Shown here one piece after another: positions 11,926 through 24,849 of a DNA stretch of 64,000 nt (position 1 is the stretch's first letter; each line of letters starts with the position of its first letter). The notes under the pieces were generated by a model. The model saw only the letters and a program-made list of their open reading frames with translations, was not told the DNA's origin and made no database searches. Source of the stretch: Chondrilla cf. caribensis. Its lineage: Eukaryota > Porifera > Demospongiae > Chondrillida > Chondrillidae. The position numbers and the translations under genes were made by a program. The DNA is taken from NCBI GenBank assembly GCA_964020155.1, contig OZ026566.1:1300001-1364000 (forward strand), written 5' to 3'.

Positions 11926-12468
11926 ACAATAAAGCAGGCAAATCAAAGTTTCTGAGTCTAAACTGAGTTAAATTTGTTATTTTTCTTTAAAACTTTTGGC
12001 ATTCTTCTTCAGATTAAGCAATCACACTTTTTATTGGACAAGAGAGAGGCTTTAAATGCTTCTTTAATACATTATGAATATTCTGCTATAGCTTCTTGGT
12101 TGAAGCACGTCTGATAAAATGGAACTAGAGACACATTTCTACGTATGTTAGTAGGACTCTGGACTAAAAAAATTTAAAAATTTTTTACTGTACTACCCCC
12201 CTCAAAGCCAAAAGCACACATGTCTTTATATCAATTCTTTAGTCCCTCTGATAAGTAACAATTTAGTACATGGAGATACTGCTGTTCAAAGTTTGTCTTG
12301 TGTTGTCTATGTTTTCAGACTAGATATGATTATATTGGAGTTTATACTATAGTTCATTATGACCATTAATTTCAATCCAAAGTACATAACCCCTAAAATG
12401 AGGACACCCCTTATAATCAAGACACAAAAAGACTGACCCAAAGTGTCCTGATTACAGGGGTCCCATTG
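11926..12468. mobile_element. Truncated copy of the CAGTGGGACC MITE
   Basis: The right end, with 'GTGTCCTGATTACAGGGGTC' then 'CCATTGTA', matches the right end of the element at 30758-31356. Internal strings such as 'CAAATCAAAGTTTCTGAG' also match it. No left terminal repeat is found, so the copy looks truncated on the left. Confidence 0.7.
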
Positions 12469-12594
12469 TAATAGCTATACGTACGTACGTACATGATGTA
12501 GTCTAGCTAGCTAGACTAGTACATGATGGTACCGTTATGTTTTTAACGTACGCGTTAACGTTATTATTTTTGCGCAACTGCAATCGTACAAAAA

Positions 12595-13123
12595 ATGGAC
12601 GCCAGGATGGAAGCGAACTTGGAGTTTGGACAGGCGGTGGTCGACCGTTTTCACACTCTTGAGCAACTCTTGGAGTCTGCAGTAAAGATGGTTAAGCTGA
12701 AGGGAGCGCCTGAGTTCCAGATGGCGGGATTTCTAACCTACTGCGAAGAATTACAAAGGATTTTGAAAATAGCTCTTCTTGGTCAGTGTTTTGCATATAA
12801 TGTGTATATGAAAGATATCCAACAATACTTAGCAGAAGTAGCATATTACATTAATACATTTACTCATACTTACGTATCTCTTATTGCTGCTTATATCCAT
12901 TGCATGCACTTTACATCTTCTGGACATACCATGCATGTACGGTATTATTTTGAAATTAATTAATTCAATTATCAATTCCACTTTATATTGATAGGTGTAA
13001 TATGAATTATTGACTTTTGTAACATGTTTTATTGCACGTTTTGTATGGTTGCTAGAAAATGGATTCCTTGCCAACAAAATTGACACCATGAGAGAAGAAT
13101 ATGACAGTAAACTGGCTGAATAT

Positions 13124-13188
<65 letters not shown>

Positions 13189-13258
13189 TGTGTATGTGTG
13201 TATGTATGTGTGTGTGTGTGTGTGCTTGTGTGCACGTATAGTGTGTGTGTGTGTGTGT

Positions 13259-13294
<36 letters not shown>

Positions 13295-14302
13295 ATGTGT
13301 GTGGGTGTGAGTGGGTGTGTATGAGTGTTTGTGTGGGTGTGCACGCACGTGTGTGTGGATGGGTGATGTGTGTATGCACGTGTGTGGGTGATATGGTGTA
13401 TGTATCTGTGTGTGGTTACATTTTCTCCACGTTGTAACAAGCATAATTAATTTCTCTTCATTGTAGAGAAGAGAATGGACCGAATGGAACAACAGAACAA
13501 GTCGATGACTAGTCACATCGTCAAAGTGCACAGCCAACTTCATAGAGGTATGTATTTATGTCGGGGAGACTCACTTCATGGTGGTACATTGGAGGGGATC
13601 TCACTTCATGGTGATACATTGAGATATTTCCTTTAATAGAGGTATGGAGTCTTCCTGATGGTAGAGGTATGCTATGGGACCTCACTTCATTCTACTGTCA
13701 AAACAGTACACTTCTCCCACTCACTGTTGATCTGCTGCACATACAACTCAACACAACATTACTACAGATATTGTATTTCACCTAGCCTACTTCCACCCTT
13801 GCTACCTCAGTCCTATAATATTGTAACAGCATCCAGCACTCCTCACCAGCATCCTCTCACTTGCACTCCACACACCAGTACTCCTCACACCAGTACTCCA
13901 CTCACCATCACTCCTCACACCAGTACTCCACACACCATCACTTCACACCAGTACTCCACACACCATCACTTCACACCAGTACTCCACACACCATCACTTC
14001 ACACCAGTACTCCACACACCATCACTTCACACCAGTACTCCACACACCATGACTCCTCACACAATTACTCCACACACTATCACTCCTCATACCACTACTC
14101 CACACACCAATACACCTCTCCACTATCTGTTCCATTGCAAGTATCATATCGTCCTTCATAGTTGAGAAAAAGTCCAAAGTTGCAATGAAGTGGATGCAAA
14201 AGGATGCCAGCACCAACACTCTACCACTGAACATGGGAGACTACAATGAAGACTGGGTGTACTCCAAATTGTCCAGTGACTACGAGACACTATCATTTTT
14301 GG

Positions 14303-14375
<73 letters not shown>

Positions 14376-14414
14376 TGTGTGTGTGTGTGTCCATGTATCC
14401 ATGTGTGTACTCGA

Positions 14415-14476
<62 letters not shown>

Positions 14477-14994
14477 TGTGTGGATGTGTGTGTGTGCTTA
14501 TGTACATGCGCATGTGTATGTGTGTGTGTGGATGTGTGTGCGCGCAGGTGTGTGTGGGTGTGAGTACAGTGTCATATGTGATCAACCCCAGACCCCCAAC
14601 CTGAACCTGGACGTCATGCTGAGGTTCAACACAATGCTGGTCTCCTTTTTGGAGGATGAATCGCGAGAGCAGTGAGTGTGAGAGACCCTGTATGCTAAGT
14701 GTATATCTCTGTTTTCTGTTGGTGGTGGTGTATTGTGTCCTAACCTCTTGCCTTTTACTACTTATTGCTTACCATGTTACTTGACTGTGTATGTGATGCT
14801 ATTCCCTAGCTTATATCTTCCTATGATTGGCCCTGATGAACGATCTGAGGTAAGTACATACTATAGTGTGCGTGTGTGTTTGTGTGTGTACATAACTACA
14901 TGTATTCTTTTATTCTGTAGCATGTACACATGCTTGTGCATACCTACTTACAGATGTGCAAATAAAAACATGCTTGCAACACACATGGACACCA

Positions 14995-15040
<46 letters not shown>

Positions 15041-15314
15041 ATCCTTGTATTGCACTTGTTGATCCTATTTAGTTATCAAAATTGGCATCTGCTTACAAGA
15101 TTCGGTGTCGCTTTGGAAAGGAGACAAAACTAGCCTCAGTGACTCTGATTAAAGTCAGGTCAGTGTCCTACGTCACCACTAGATATGAGATGAAATTCAG
15201 TGTATTCTGTTCTTGATGTGTGTTGAATGGTATCACAATCATTGTCATCATCGTCGATCATCATCATCAGTGTTGTCAGCCTTACCATCACCACTACGAT
15301 AACAATGATTACCG

Positions 15315-15353
<39 letters not shown>

Positions 15354-17741
15354 CCATGATCCCAACTATGGTTCAATTGTGTTTGCGCACACAACATAGA
15401 GTGTTACCAGAAATCTGCTTATTGAAACTACTATTAGATTACGCTGTTCCTACTGTACATACGTACATCCAGTATGTGTGTGATGCATAGAGACTGTTGG
15501 TTCATGTACTCTACTTACTTGTCCACTTCAGGCAGAGCTGCCTGCCAGCGCATGGTGAGGTGGACTCCATCCTGACTAAGTATGTCTGTATGGGAGAGTC
15601 CAGGTCAATGAGGTGAGCTACACAGATGTGTGATACAGTAGAACCTAACAGTAGAGACCGCATATAGGACCAGTTTAGGTACAGTAGAACCTCGCAGTTG
15701 AGACCACCTATGGGACCAGTTGAGGTACAGTAGAACCTAATAGTTGAGACCACCTATGGGACCAGTTGAGGTACAGTAGAACCTAACAGTTGAGACCACC
15801 TATGGGACTAGTTGAGGTACAGTAGAACCTAACAGTTGAGACCACCTATGGGACTAGTTGAGGTACAGTAGAACCTAACAGTTGAGACCACCTATGGGAC
15901 CAGGGTTTTTTGTCCGTTTGTTTTTTTCCGAATAAAATATATAACATTTTCAATAAATCATATGGACACACATGTGCACTGCCTGGATACAACTGATAAT
16001 CATAAAGAACCTATGGGACCAGTTGAGATGCAGTAGAACCTAACAGTTGAGACCACATATGGGACCAGGTGAGGTGCAGTAGAACCTAACAGTTGAGACC
16101 ACCTATGGGACCAGTTGAGGTGCAGTAGAACCTAACAGTTGAGACCACCTATGGGACCAGTTGAGGTACAGTAGAACCTAACAGTTGAAACCACCTATGG
16201 GACCAGTTGAGGTACAGTAGAACCTAATAGTTGAGAGTCATATGGGACCAGTTGAGGTACAGTAAAAGAATCCCTGAGACTGGGGAATAGTGGTCCTTCT
16301 CACTGAATCTGTCTTGTTACTGAGGTGAACTTTGAATGTACGTATGTACTATATGTGAGGTGGGTACTGTACATCTATATGGTTGGATGCAAGTATACTC
16401 TATGGTGTATATTATAATTATTATTATTAATTATTTATGTATATATTCACTATGTAATGCATTGTGTAACAGCAATATCTGTGTGTGCTTGCTATGTTCA
16501 GGTCACAGTCAACTAGGAAGGCTGAAGTGAAAGGGAAAAGTGATGTCAAACAAAATCAAGGTATTCTACATGTGTGTGTGTGTGGGTGTGAACATGTGGG
16601 TGTGTGAGTGTGTGGGTGTACGTGTGGGTGTGACATGTGTATGTGCATGTGTGGGTGTGCATGTGTGTGTGTGTGTGTGTGTGGGTGTGGGTGTGGGTGT
16701 GGGTGTGGGTGTGGGTGTGTGTGTGTGTACATGTGTGCGTGATGACATTTTGTGGGTGGGTGTGTGGGTGTGGGTGTGGGTGTACATGTGTGTGTGGGGG
16801 GGTGGGTGTGGGTGTGGGTGTGTGAGTGTGTGTGCAAACATGCGTGACATTGCTTGTATGTGTACACGTGTAGGAGTGTGTGTTCCCAATTCATCATTTA
16901 GCTGGCCAAACCTACCTGCTTTCACACTCGTGTGTAATAGGGCATGAAAATAGCTCTAGTTATTCAAAGAGCCAGTGGTTTGATGTAAAAACATATGCGT
17001 ATTGCTCATAAGCTGATTATCCTTCAAAGTGTATTCATACTGACTTGTAAACATTGTTTATACTGTCTATATAGCAGCACTTGGTGTACATGTAATTCAT
17101 ATGTATGATACTTCCATGTAGCCCACCCCACACCTGCATCTTCACAGTCAAAAGTTGAGGCAGGATCAAATCTCCAACCAAAATGCTCTTCTCCCACAGA
17201 TAAAACCATCAAATCAACATCTAAGCAATCTATTGTTGTTGTGCCAACATCACACACCCAGTTGCCATCTTCACATCATATGCCATCACGTACATCCCCA
17301 AGGGACCCTCGTCAGCAGTTTGTGTGGAAGTCACCCAGCTATGGTAGTTCTAGCACACGGTCTGTATCACCAGTGCACACCCCACTCTACTGCAAAGAGA
17401 CTTCGGCATCTTTGCCACCCGAATCTGAGAATGTATCCAAAGTGCTACATCTGTTCCCTTCATCTTCTCAACAAACACTACCGCAGTATCACCATCCAAG
17501 GATACAGCAACAGAAGGACTCTGTTATGGACATTGCTGTGTCCCTGGAGCACCTGGAAGAGCAGCAGAGGAATTTCCCTTTTAATGATGACGGTCTGGGG
17601 AACACCGTGGGACTATTTTCAGCCGATAGAGAAAGGATAAAAGGAAGGAAGTCGTCCACAAGCAAGCAAAGGCAGCTGTTCATTCGTGTACAGAGGAACC
17701 AAAGAGATAGTTCAGATACTGATTCTCCAGAAGTAGACTGA
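12595..17741 (+). CDS. R3H-domain protein, ten exons
   Basis: Exons: 12595-12781, 13056-13124, 13467-13547, 14162-14304, 14592-14671, 14810-14849, 15073-15158, 15532-15612, 16502-16560, 17122-17741. All introns are GT-AG, phases agree, and the total of 1446 nt gives 481 residues. Residues 1-110 are helical with a likely coiled coil ('[19 protein letters not shown]'). Residues about 165-230 look like an R3H single-strand nucleic-acid binding domain: 'FLEDESRE', then '[19 protein letters not shown]', then 'LASVTLIK'. The His of the usual R-x3-H motif is not there, so the call is tentative. The C-terminal 200 residues are Ser/Pro/Gln-rich and probably disordered. Likely RNA- or ssDNA-binding. 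The first two donors tested (after exons 2 and 4) lie at the start of (GT)n tracts. Converges with ASPG. Confidence 0.7.
13125..13427. repeat. (GT)n microsatellite in intron 2 of the R3H gene
   Basis: Nearly continuous GT repeat with interruptions. It starts at the very first intron base after exon 2. Long Cys-Val and His-Thr reading frames here are repeat artefacts. Confidence 0.95.
13855..14115. repeat. 24-bp-type tandem repeat in intron 3 of the R3H gene
   Basis: Repeated units of 'ACTCCACACACCATCACTTC' plus 'ACACCAGT', about nine imperfect copies. Confidence 0.85.
14305..14570. repeat. (GT)n microsatellite in intron 4 of the R3H gene
   Basis: GT repeat that begins exactly at the intron 4 donor and runs almost to the next acceptor. 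Confidence 0.95.
15635..16265. repeat. About 46-bp tandem repeat in intron 8 of the R3H gene
   Basis: About twelve copies of a unit containing 'CAGTAGAACCTAACAGTTGA' and 'CACCTATGGGACCAGTTGAG'. A different segment of about 105 bp (15905-16010) with a T-rich start interrupts the array. 'TACAGTAGAACCT' is close to the TIR 'TACAGTGGAACCT' of the MITEs at 25.4 and 28.8 kb, so the array may have grown from a MITE end. Confidence 0.85.
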
Positions 17742-19783
17742 CCAACGAATTTAAAATGGCATGCATGCATTTATCTACAATTTATCCATACGTAATGTAT
17801 TTATACATTTTATACATGCTTACATGCACACATGGATGTTACGAGAAATTAATTATGATAGTAGAAGATATCATATTACCTATATAATATATGTATTTTA
17901 TGGATATACATTTGCAGAGATGCATGGACACATATACTCATATACCCTATTAATGTGCTACAGACCTATAGGCCCTCTTGCATGGTTATAACATTATTAT
18001 TAGTAGATTTATATTTGATTGCAATTGTATATAATATAATTCCAAACTATCTCCAGTCCTATCCATGTTGATTTCACACATTAATAGCACAAGTACATGT
18101 ATAATTATATATATACAAACATATCTATTATACAATATAGTATAATATTATTAGTGGTTAAGACATGGGCACAAGGGCATTATGACATATAAATACCGAG
18201 TCCCGAGGGCGAGTGTATTTTATATGTCATAATGCCCGAGTGTCCATGTCTTAACCATTATAGCATCCGTTGCTAACGCTTTATACTGTTGCTAGCGCTT
18301 TATACATTATAAAATTGCTGTATAATGGTACTGTTTCTATGGTAACGGATGCTATTTTATTATACAGACCTAATGGTGTGATGGTGATATGAAGGGTGGA
18401 TATACATTAACTTCAATTTTGTCATAGCTGACTTGTGATGTTAGCACTCTTTGTAATTAGCTAGTATTTATTGTATCACTGTCAGTAACAATAATGTTTC
18501 TAGCACACACACGCACACCTCCCCACACCCACACACATACAACATCTTAGTACCTCGCACATTCTATCTGTTGCACATCACACATACTATAGTACATCAC
18601 ACATGCCATAGTACAAGTACACCATACACACTATAGTACATCACAGATACTATAGCCCATCACACACTATAATACGTACATCATGCATATTAAACATATT
18701 ATTTCATACATACATAATATGTACATACATGTCACTCCTGCAAAATAATGTGCCAATTATATATAACATCTTCCTGTTGGTGGTACACATTATTCAAAAC
18801 ACACACGTACAATGCATGCCATGTGATACACAGTGCAATGTGCTGTGCACAGAGTTTAGTGGGAGGTTCTCCTGTAGCACTGTACGTAAGTACGTATGTG
18901 TACAATTTTTGGATATTGAGGGATATCACAATTCAGTCTCTTATGCCCGTCCCACTTGGTGAATTCCCAGTGGATCTCTCAAGTTTGGTTTGTGAGCAAA
19001 GGTATACGTAGCTAATAGGATTCCAAGTTGTGACTGTCACTGAAAAGAGATACGTACCATAATAATATACATTGTTGAATTTAATGCTTTTTAAAAAAAA
19101 ATGTACACTTTGTTATTTATTCTACGTAGGTGATTCCAGATGTGGTTGCTCACATTTCTCAAGTAATTGGTGATCCTCAAGGAACTACATATGTACATAT
19201 CAAACTGATGACCATCATTACACCGCATACCCCTAACTTGATTTGATGTCTATATACCAGGCCTAGGCTGGTAGTCACACTGACTATATTATATACACAT
19301 GAATAAAAATCTACATGGCTATAATTTTTACACACTTACAGTAGTGCCGCAAATTGAAATGAATACCAAATAATTATATTATACAATAAAAGATAATTTG
19401 TGTAATAATACAAAATTTCATAATCATTATAATCATACCAGTTAATATAAAAATTTATAGCAGGATTAGATCATAATTTGCAACTTGTCTTTTGTTTGTT
19501 TGTTTGTTTGTCTGTTTATTTTTTTGTTTTTTGTTTGTCAATATTATAATTATCGTATGTATACATGTATTATAATTTACTTCATATATTAATTATAGTT
19601 ATTGCATCAATGTTATATTATATTTAATTGTATTTATTTGTTATATAACTGTTTATCATATATATGTGATTATGAAGCATATTAATATAAAAATTTATAT
19701 ATATATATATATATATATAGTATGCAAATAAACTATACTAATATTATATACATGTACAATATAAATCAAAAACATTGATTTTA
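17742..19783. other. Intergenic between convergent R3H and ASPG genes
   Basis: AT-rich sequence with no supported gene. It holds the hairpin at 18155-18257, a (TA)n tract near 19698-19720, and a T/TTTG-rich stretch near 19490-19540. Confidence 0.5.
18155..18257. repeat. Imperfect hairpin element with GC-rich loop
   Basis: Left arm 'TGGTTAAGACATGGGCAC' and right arm 'GTGTCCATGTCTTAACCA' pair, as do inner arms around 'CATTATGACATATAAA'. The loop is 'CGAGTCCCGAGGGCGAG'. A second inverted pair follows, with 'GCATCCGTTGCTAACGC' at 18264 and 'GGTAACGGATGC' ending near 18352. It resembles a small MITE. Confidence 0.7.
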
Positions 19784-19991
19784 TTATTGACAATTATTCT
19801 CTTTATGACCTTCATGTAAGGAATCTTCATCATTACCTATCAAATAATTAGACAATCTTCTCTTTTGAGATGGATTTAGACTTATGACCACTTCTTTCAG
19901 ACCTTCGTAAGCAGCCGTAATGGAAGGTGGTACATCTGAAGAATCTGTTACCTGTGGGTGTGTAAACCCATGATAAATGAACTGTCTACAT

Positions 19992-20050
<59 letters not shown>

Positions 20051-23000
20051 GTGTGTGTGTTTGTGTGCATGTGAGTATGTGTGTGCATACAGGATAAGAA
20101 TAATACTCGTAATATGAAGGTGTATATATGTATGTACTGTAAGTATTTGTGTTCACATGTACATGTTAACATGCATACCATACATCATATGGGTAGATAC
20201 ATGTATGTACAAACCTCTGAGTGTACTGCTTCTGGTTGCGAGTTCATAATGTACGTGATGACATCCTTGTTATTTTGTCTAATGGCCTATTAAACAAGTA
20301 ACAACACACATGTGCGCTTTTCACATACCGTACGTAGTGCAAACACACATATGAATAAGTAAGCATGTACACGAACAAAAACACATGAACACACACACAC
20401 AAACACACACACAAGCACACATACACAAACACACACACAAGCACACACACACACAAACACACACAAGCACACACACACAAACACACACACAAGCACACAT
20501 ACACACCACATTAAGGGCTGTTTGTCCATTATAGTCTGCCATATTGAGGTCAGCCTTTGCTAAGCTCCATGCTTTTAAACTCTCAACATCATTTTCAACT
20601 GCAGCTCTGCGTAGTTCGGTAGACAGCATTATGTGAACATACACACGCATGTATACGTATATGGACATGTTAATCAACATACATACATATGCATGTTTTG
20701 TAAGCTTGTAATCAACCACCAACACGCATTACATATGTACGTATGTGTTAGATATACAATGACGTTTCTGCTACAAGGATTATATCAACATCTACTGTTC
20801 ACACACATGTAGCATGTACTGTACATACATAGGTACATATGTATGTTCATCATCCATCTAGGTATATACATACACACAGGTACATACGTAGGTGCGTGGA
20901 GCACTCACTGGCACATCTTGGATACAATGTAGGAGCGATTTTCGGACCCGAGTACATGAGCACCTGTCTGTACCAATAGTTCTATTATATTATAACGTCT
21001 GAGTGGAACACATTAAGTAAAGTGTGTAAACAACAACAACAACAATTGTAGCAAGAAAATAAAAACAAGCAGTAATTACTGTGGAACTTTGATAATCCAA
21101 CATCAAATGGGCAAGCAATAGCATGTCAGATCACCAAGGTTGTTGGATTATAGGGCTTCCACCGTATATGGTATCAAAAACAACACAAGCACATGTTGAA
21201 TAACAACACCCCAGCTGGTGTGTACATATGATACATACGTACGTACGTAGGTGAACAACATTGCTACAAAATAATAAGTCTGAAAAAGCAAGTCTGAAAA
21301 TAGATGAGAAAAATTATTAAACTAATACATTACATTCTGCCCAACGTATGTACATATTAATGTATCAATCCAGTCTAGATTTTGAGCTAAAAAACTGACA
21401 TAGGTACATTTTCAGGAAGTGAATATCAGAGGAAGTGTATCATTATTGGACTTAACTCGTTATCGATCATTATCAATATAATAAAAGTAATTGGCAATGA
21501 TCGACATCAACAAACATACTTGAATCTCACAGCATCGATGAGTGGAGTATGTCCGAACCTGTCCTTGGAGTGGACTGAGGCTCCGTGTTCCAACAGCATC
21601 TTCACAGCATTGTAGTTACCCTCACTGCACGCAAGGTGGAGAGGTGTCCGCAGGTCGTAATCAGGTAGGCTGAAGTCCCCACCCTTCAAGTAAGGGACGA
21701 AATATGTAAACATTTCACGAATGAAAATAATAATTTGATGGTCGACATACGTATACAGTGAATTATCGCAAATCTACCACATTTCGTTTTCAACAAATAT
21801 GGTGGATTAATGTGTTTGGTAAATTAAATGGATATCCATTGGTACTTGTTTATTATACTGGTATTGGGAATTGTGGTGGATTTATAATTCACTGTACGTA
21901 CATTGGTAGTATGTGTATATGGCCCAAGGGATAGAAGACTGGTAAAAGGAGCGTCTGAACAACAGTTCAACAGACGTCTGGTGAGAGAAGTTCACTGACA
22001 AGAATGAAATAAAAAATGAGAATACTGGCTGTGTCTATGTAAGTAACTGTGTAGCTACATAGCCTAATGAAGATACAGAGACACAGATGATATGCACGAA
22101 TCTTGAAAAGCGAATGGGCACCAACATGGCAAGGAGTGTGCTCATTCTGCCCTACCTCATCTCTAAGCTCAAGGAGAGTCCGGGTGTCCCCTTTGGCTGC
22201 AGCAGAGCACATCAGAGGTGGAAGCAAGTAGTCCTTGATCTGCTTCACTTCCTACACAGATTGGAAATTGCACAAGTATTACGTACGTAGCTCAAGACAA
22301 ATAGACAGGGGATGTTGTAGCCTCAATGAAGTGTACCCTACCACCTGATGGCACATCTAATCTACATATTGAAACCAAAGATCTTCACACACACGCACAC
22401 GCGCACGCACACACACATACACACACACACACACACACACTACACATACACACACATGACACACATGTATCAAGATATGATTGAGTATTAAGAGAGACTG
22501 TGGTATGCATTACACACAGACCTCTCCAGAGTTAAGGTTGAGAGCTCTGATAACAGCCTGCATCCATCCTCTGTTGAAGATGCCATCGTCTTGAGGAGAC
22601 GCTGATGTCTGGACACCTTCAATAACAGTCAGCTCACCCCTCAAGTTCTCCAGCAGCAACTACAGCGTGCAAAAGTGCACCGCAAACAAATAGCAATGAA
22701 TTACAACACATTATGTACAGACGTACATACATACATGGTACTGTGATATTCAATATCACCATAAGGTGAGTTACATGGAGTACGTATAATACCAGCAATG
22801 TGGTTAGTGTACTAGTAGGATACCATAGTGAGAATACACACATGCATGTACCTATTGTACACAATCATACACTGTTCTGGTTGATTGGGAAAGTGAGAAT
22901 AAGACAGGCTTGATCAGTGCACACATGCAGTGATAATGAGAATACAGAATATCAGAAAGACATTTTTTAAGGCATACATGTGTACATAGACAGACTGACA

Positions 23001-23555
23001 GAGACCAACAGGCAGGTAGGTAAGTACATAGACAGGCAACAGACAGGCAACAGACAGGCAACAGACAGGCAACAGACAGGCAACAGACAGGCAACAGACA
23101 GGCAATAGACAGGCAACAGACAGGCAACAGACAGGCAACAGACAGGCAACAGACAGGCAACAGACAGGCATACAGATACGTAGGCAGATAGACAGGTGGA
23201 CAGACAATGGGTAGACAGAGACCTGGTTCAATTTATCTCCTTTCAGATCTGGAAAGGTTAGTAAATATGACAGCTTAGCCAGAGCAGCCTCAGGAGTCAT
23301 GTCAGCCCCAGACACTACTCCAATTGACTTCAGTACCTGTGCACATGTATACATAGGAACATTTGTTGAATGCTACGGGTATGTACATACATACGTATAT
23401 AGTACACACACACACAGTCACAGTGTATTGGACCATAGGTACAAGTACATGTACATTACACACAAATATTATGTACATAAATATACACATACGTATATAA
23501 GTGTAAGAACATTGAATTGAACAGTATCAGTAAATACGCCATGAAAGGGAGTACG

Positions 23556-23631
<76 letters not shown>

Positions 23632-24725
23632 ACATACGTATCTATGCATAGACATATACAAGGATGGCATACCCTTCCTGCTGCATACTTATCCGTCACT
23701 AATCCTCTCGAACATTGGGAGCAGTTCACAATGACAATCCCTCTGTCTATTCCGTTCTTCAATTCATGCAAAATGGGCTCATTTCGGTCAGGCACATTGC
23801 CACTCCCAAAACTTAACATAATCACACCCTTCATCGGTGGCTGGAGGAAAGACCTCACCTGAATAAAGAGTAAAGATTAAAAGCAATTGAAATAATATAC
23901 AACCAATGTACTGTCACCCAGGCCTGCAATACATGTGTTCTTTAGTATGTATAACACTGTATACATACTATATAGTTAAATTTTCATAAGGTGAAACATC
24001 AACAGTTTTGGTTACATTAATGTAATGTAACATAATTCAATTACATTGAATTTTGATATATGACGAGAATCAGCCGTTCAACCATTTCCGTTTTGATATA
24101 ATATTATTAACAGTATTCCTCCCATTCATGAGTTTTCACATACATTCCCTGGTCTCTCCCAGCTACTGCTCCAACACATCTGAACCTCTATGGAAATAAT
24201 CAAGTAGTTTTCACACTGAAATTTCATGAATGGCCGTCAACCTGTGGATATCGTGACAATTTAAACCCACAAAAGTAGCACATAGGGTAACACTCATGGT
24301 GCAACACCTCTACACAAAGGCCATCTGTTCCACAGAAATCACTCTTTCCTGTTCTTGGGGTTTATCGAATTGATTGACACAATATGTACATTGGAACATG
24401 TCAAGCACCACACCGTACAAACAGAGCACTGGTATGAATAGGCTGATCACTAAGCATACAGACAGACTACCCAAAGACCAGTATCTACGTAATTCAGGAG
24501 CATTGCTCACAGTTACAGGCCCATATGCACACCGGAGCACACAGTGTTACCAACCGTCTCAGGTGTGATTCCTGGAAATAGTCGCAATATTCCCACATTT
24601 TGGTCCATCCTGACATGCACTTGGAACCTTGCCAGCTTTCCATTTCTGAAGATAATATCCCAAGAAACTAGTGAGAATGAGGATACCTGGTGTGAATGGA
24701 GTCGATCACACAGCCGAATCACTCA

Positions 24726-24770
<45 letters not shown>

Positions 24771-24775
24771 CCATA

Positions 24776-24849
<74 letters not shown>

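Noticed and set aside
13010..14604. Long Cys-Val and His-Thr open frames on both strands
   Set aside because: They are translations of (GT)n/(CA)n microsatellites inside R3H introns; the same holds for similar frames at 20.3, 24.7, 36.1, 38.4, 44.0, 50.0, 50.6, 51.3 and 52.6 kb.
22852..23354. Frames reading repeated '[11 protein letters not shown]'
   Set aside because: Produced by the 11-bp CAACAGACAGG repeat; only the ASPG exon 23336-23223 in this stretch is real.
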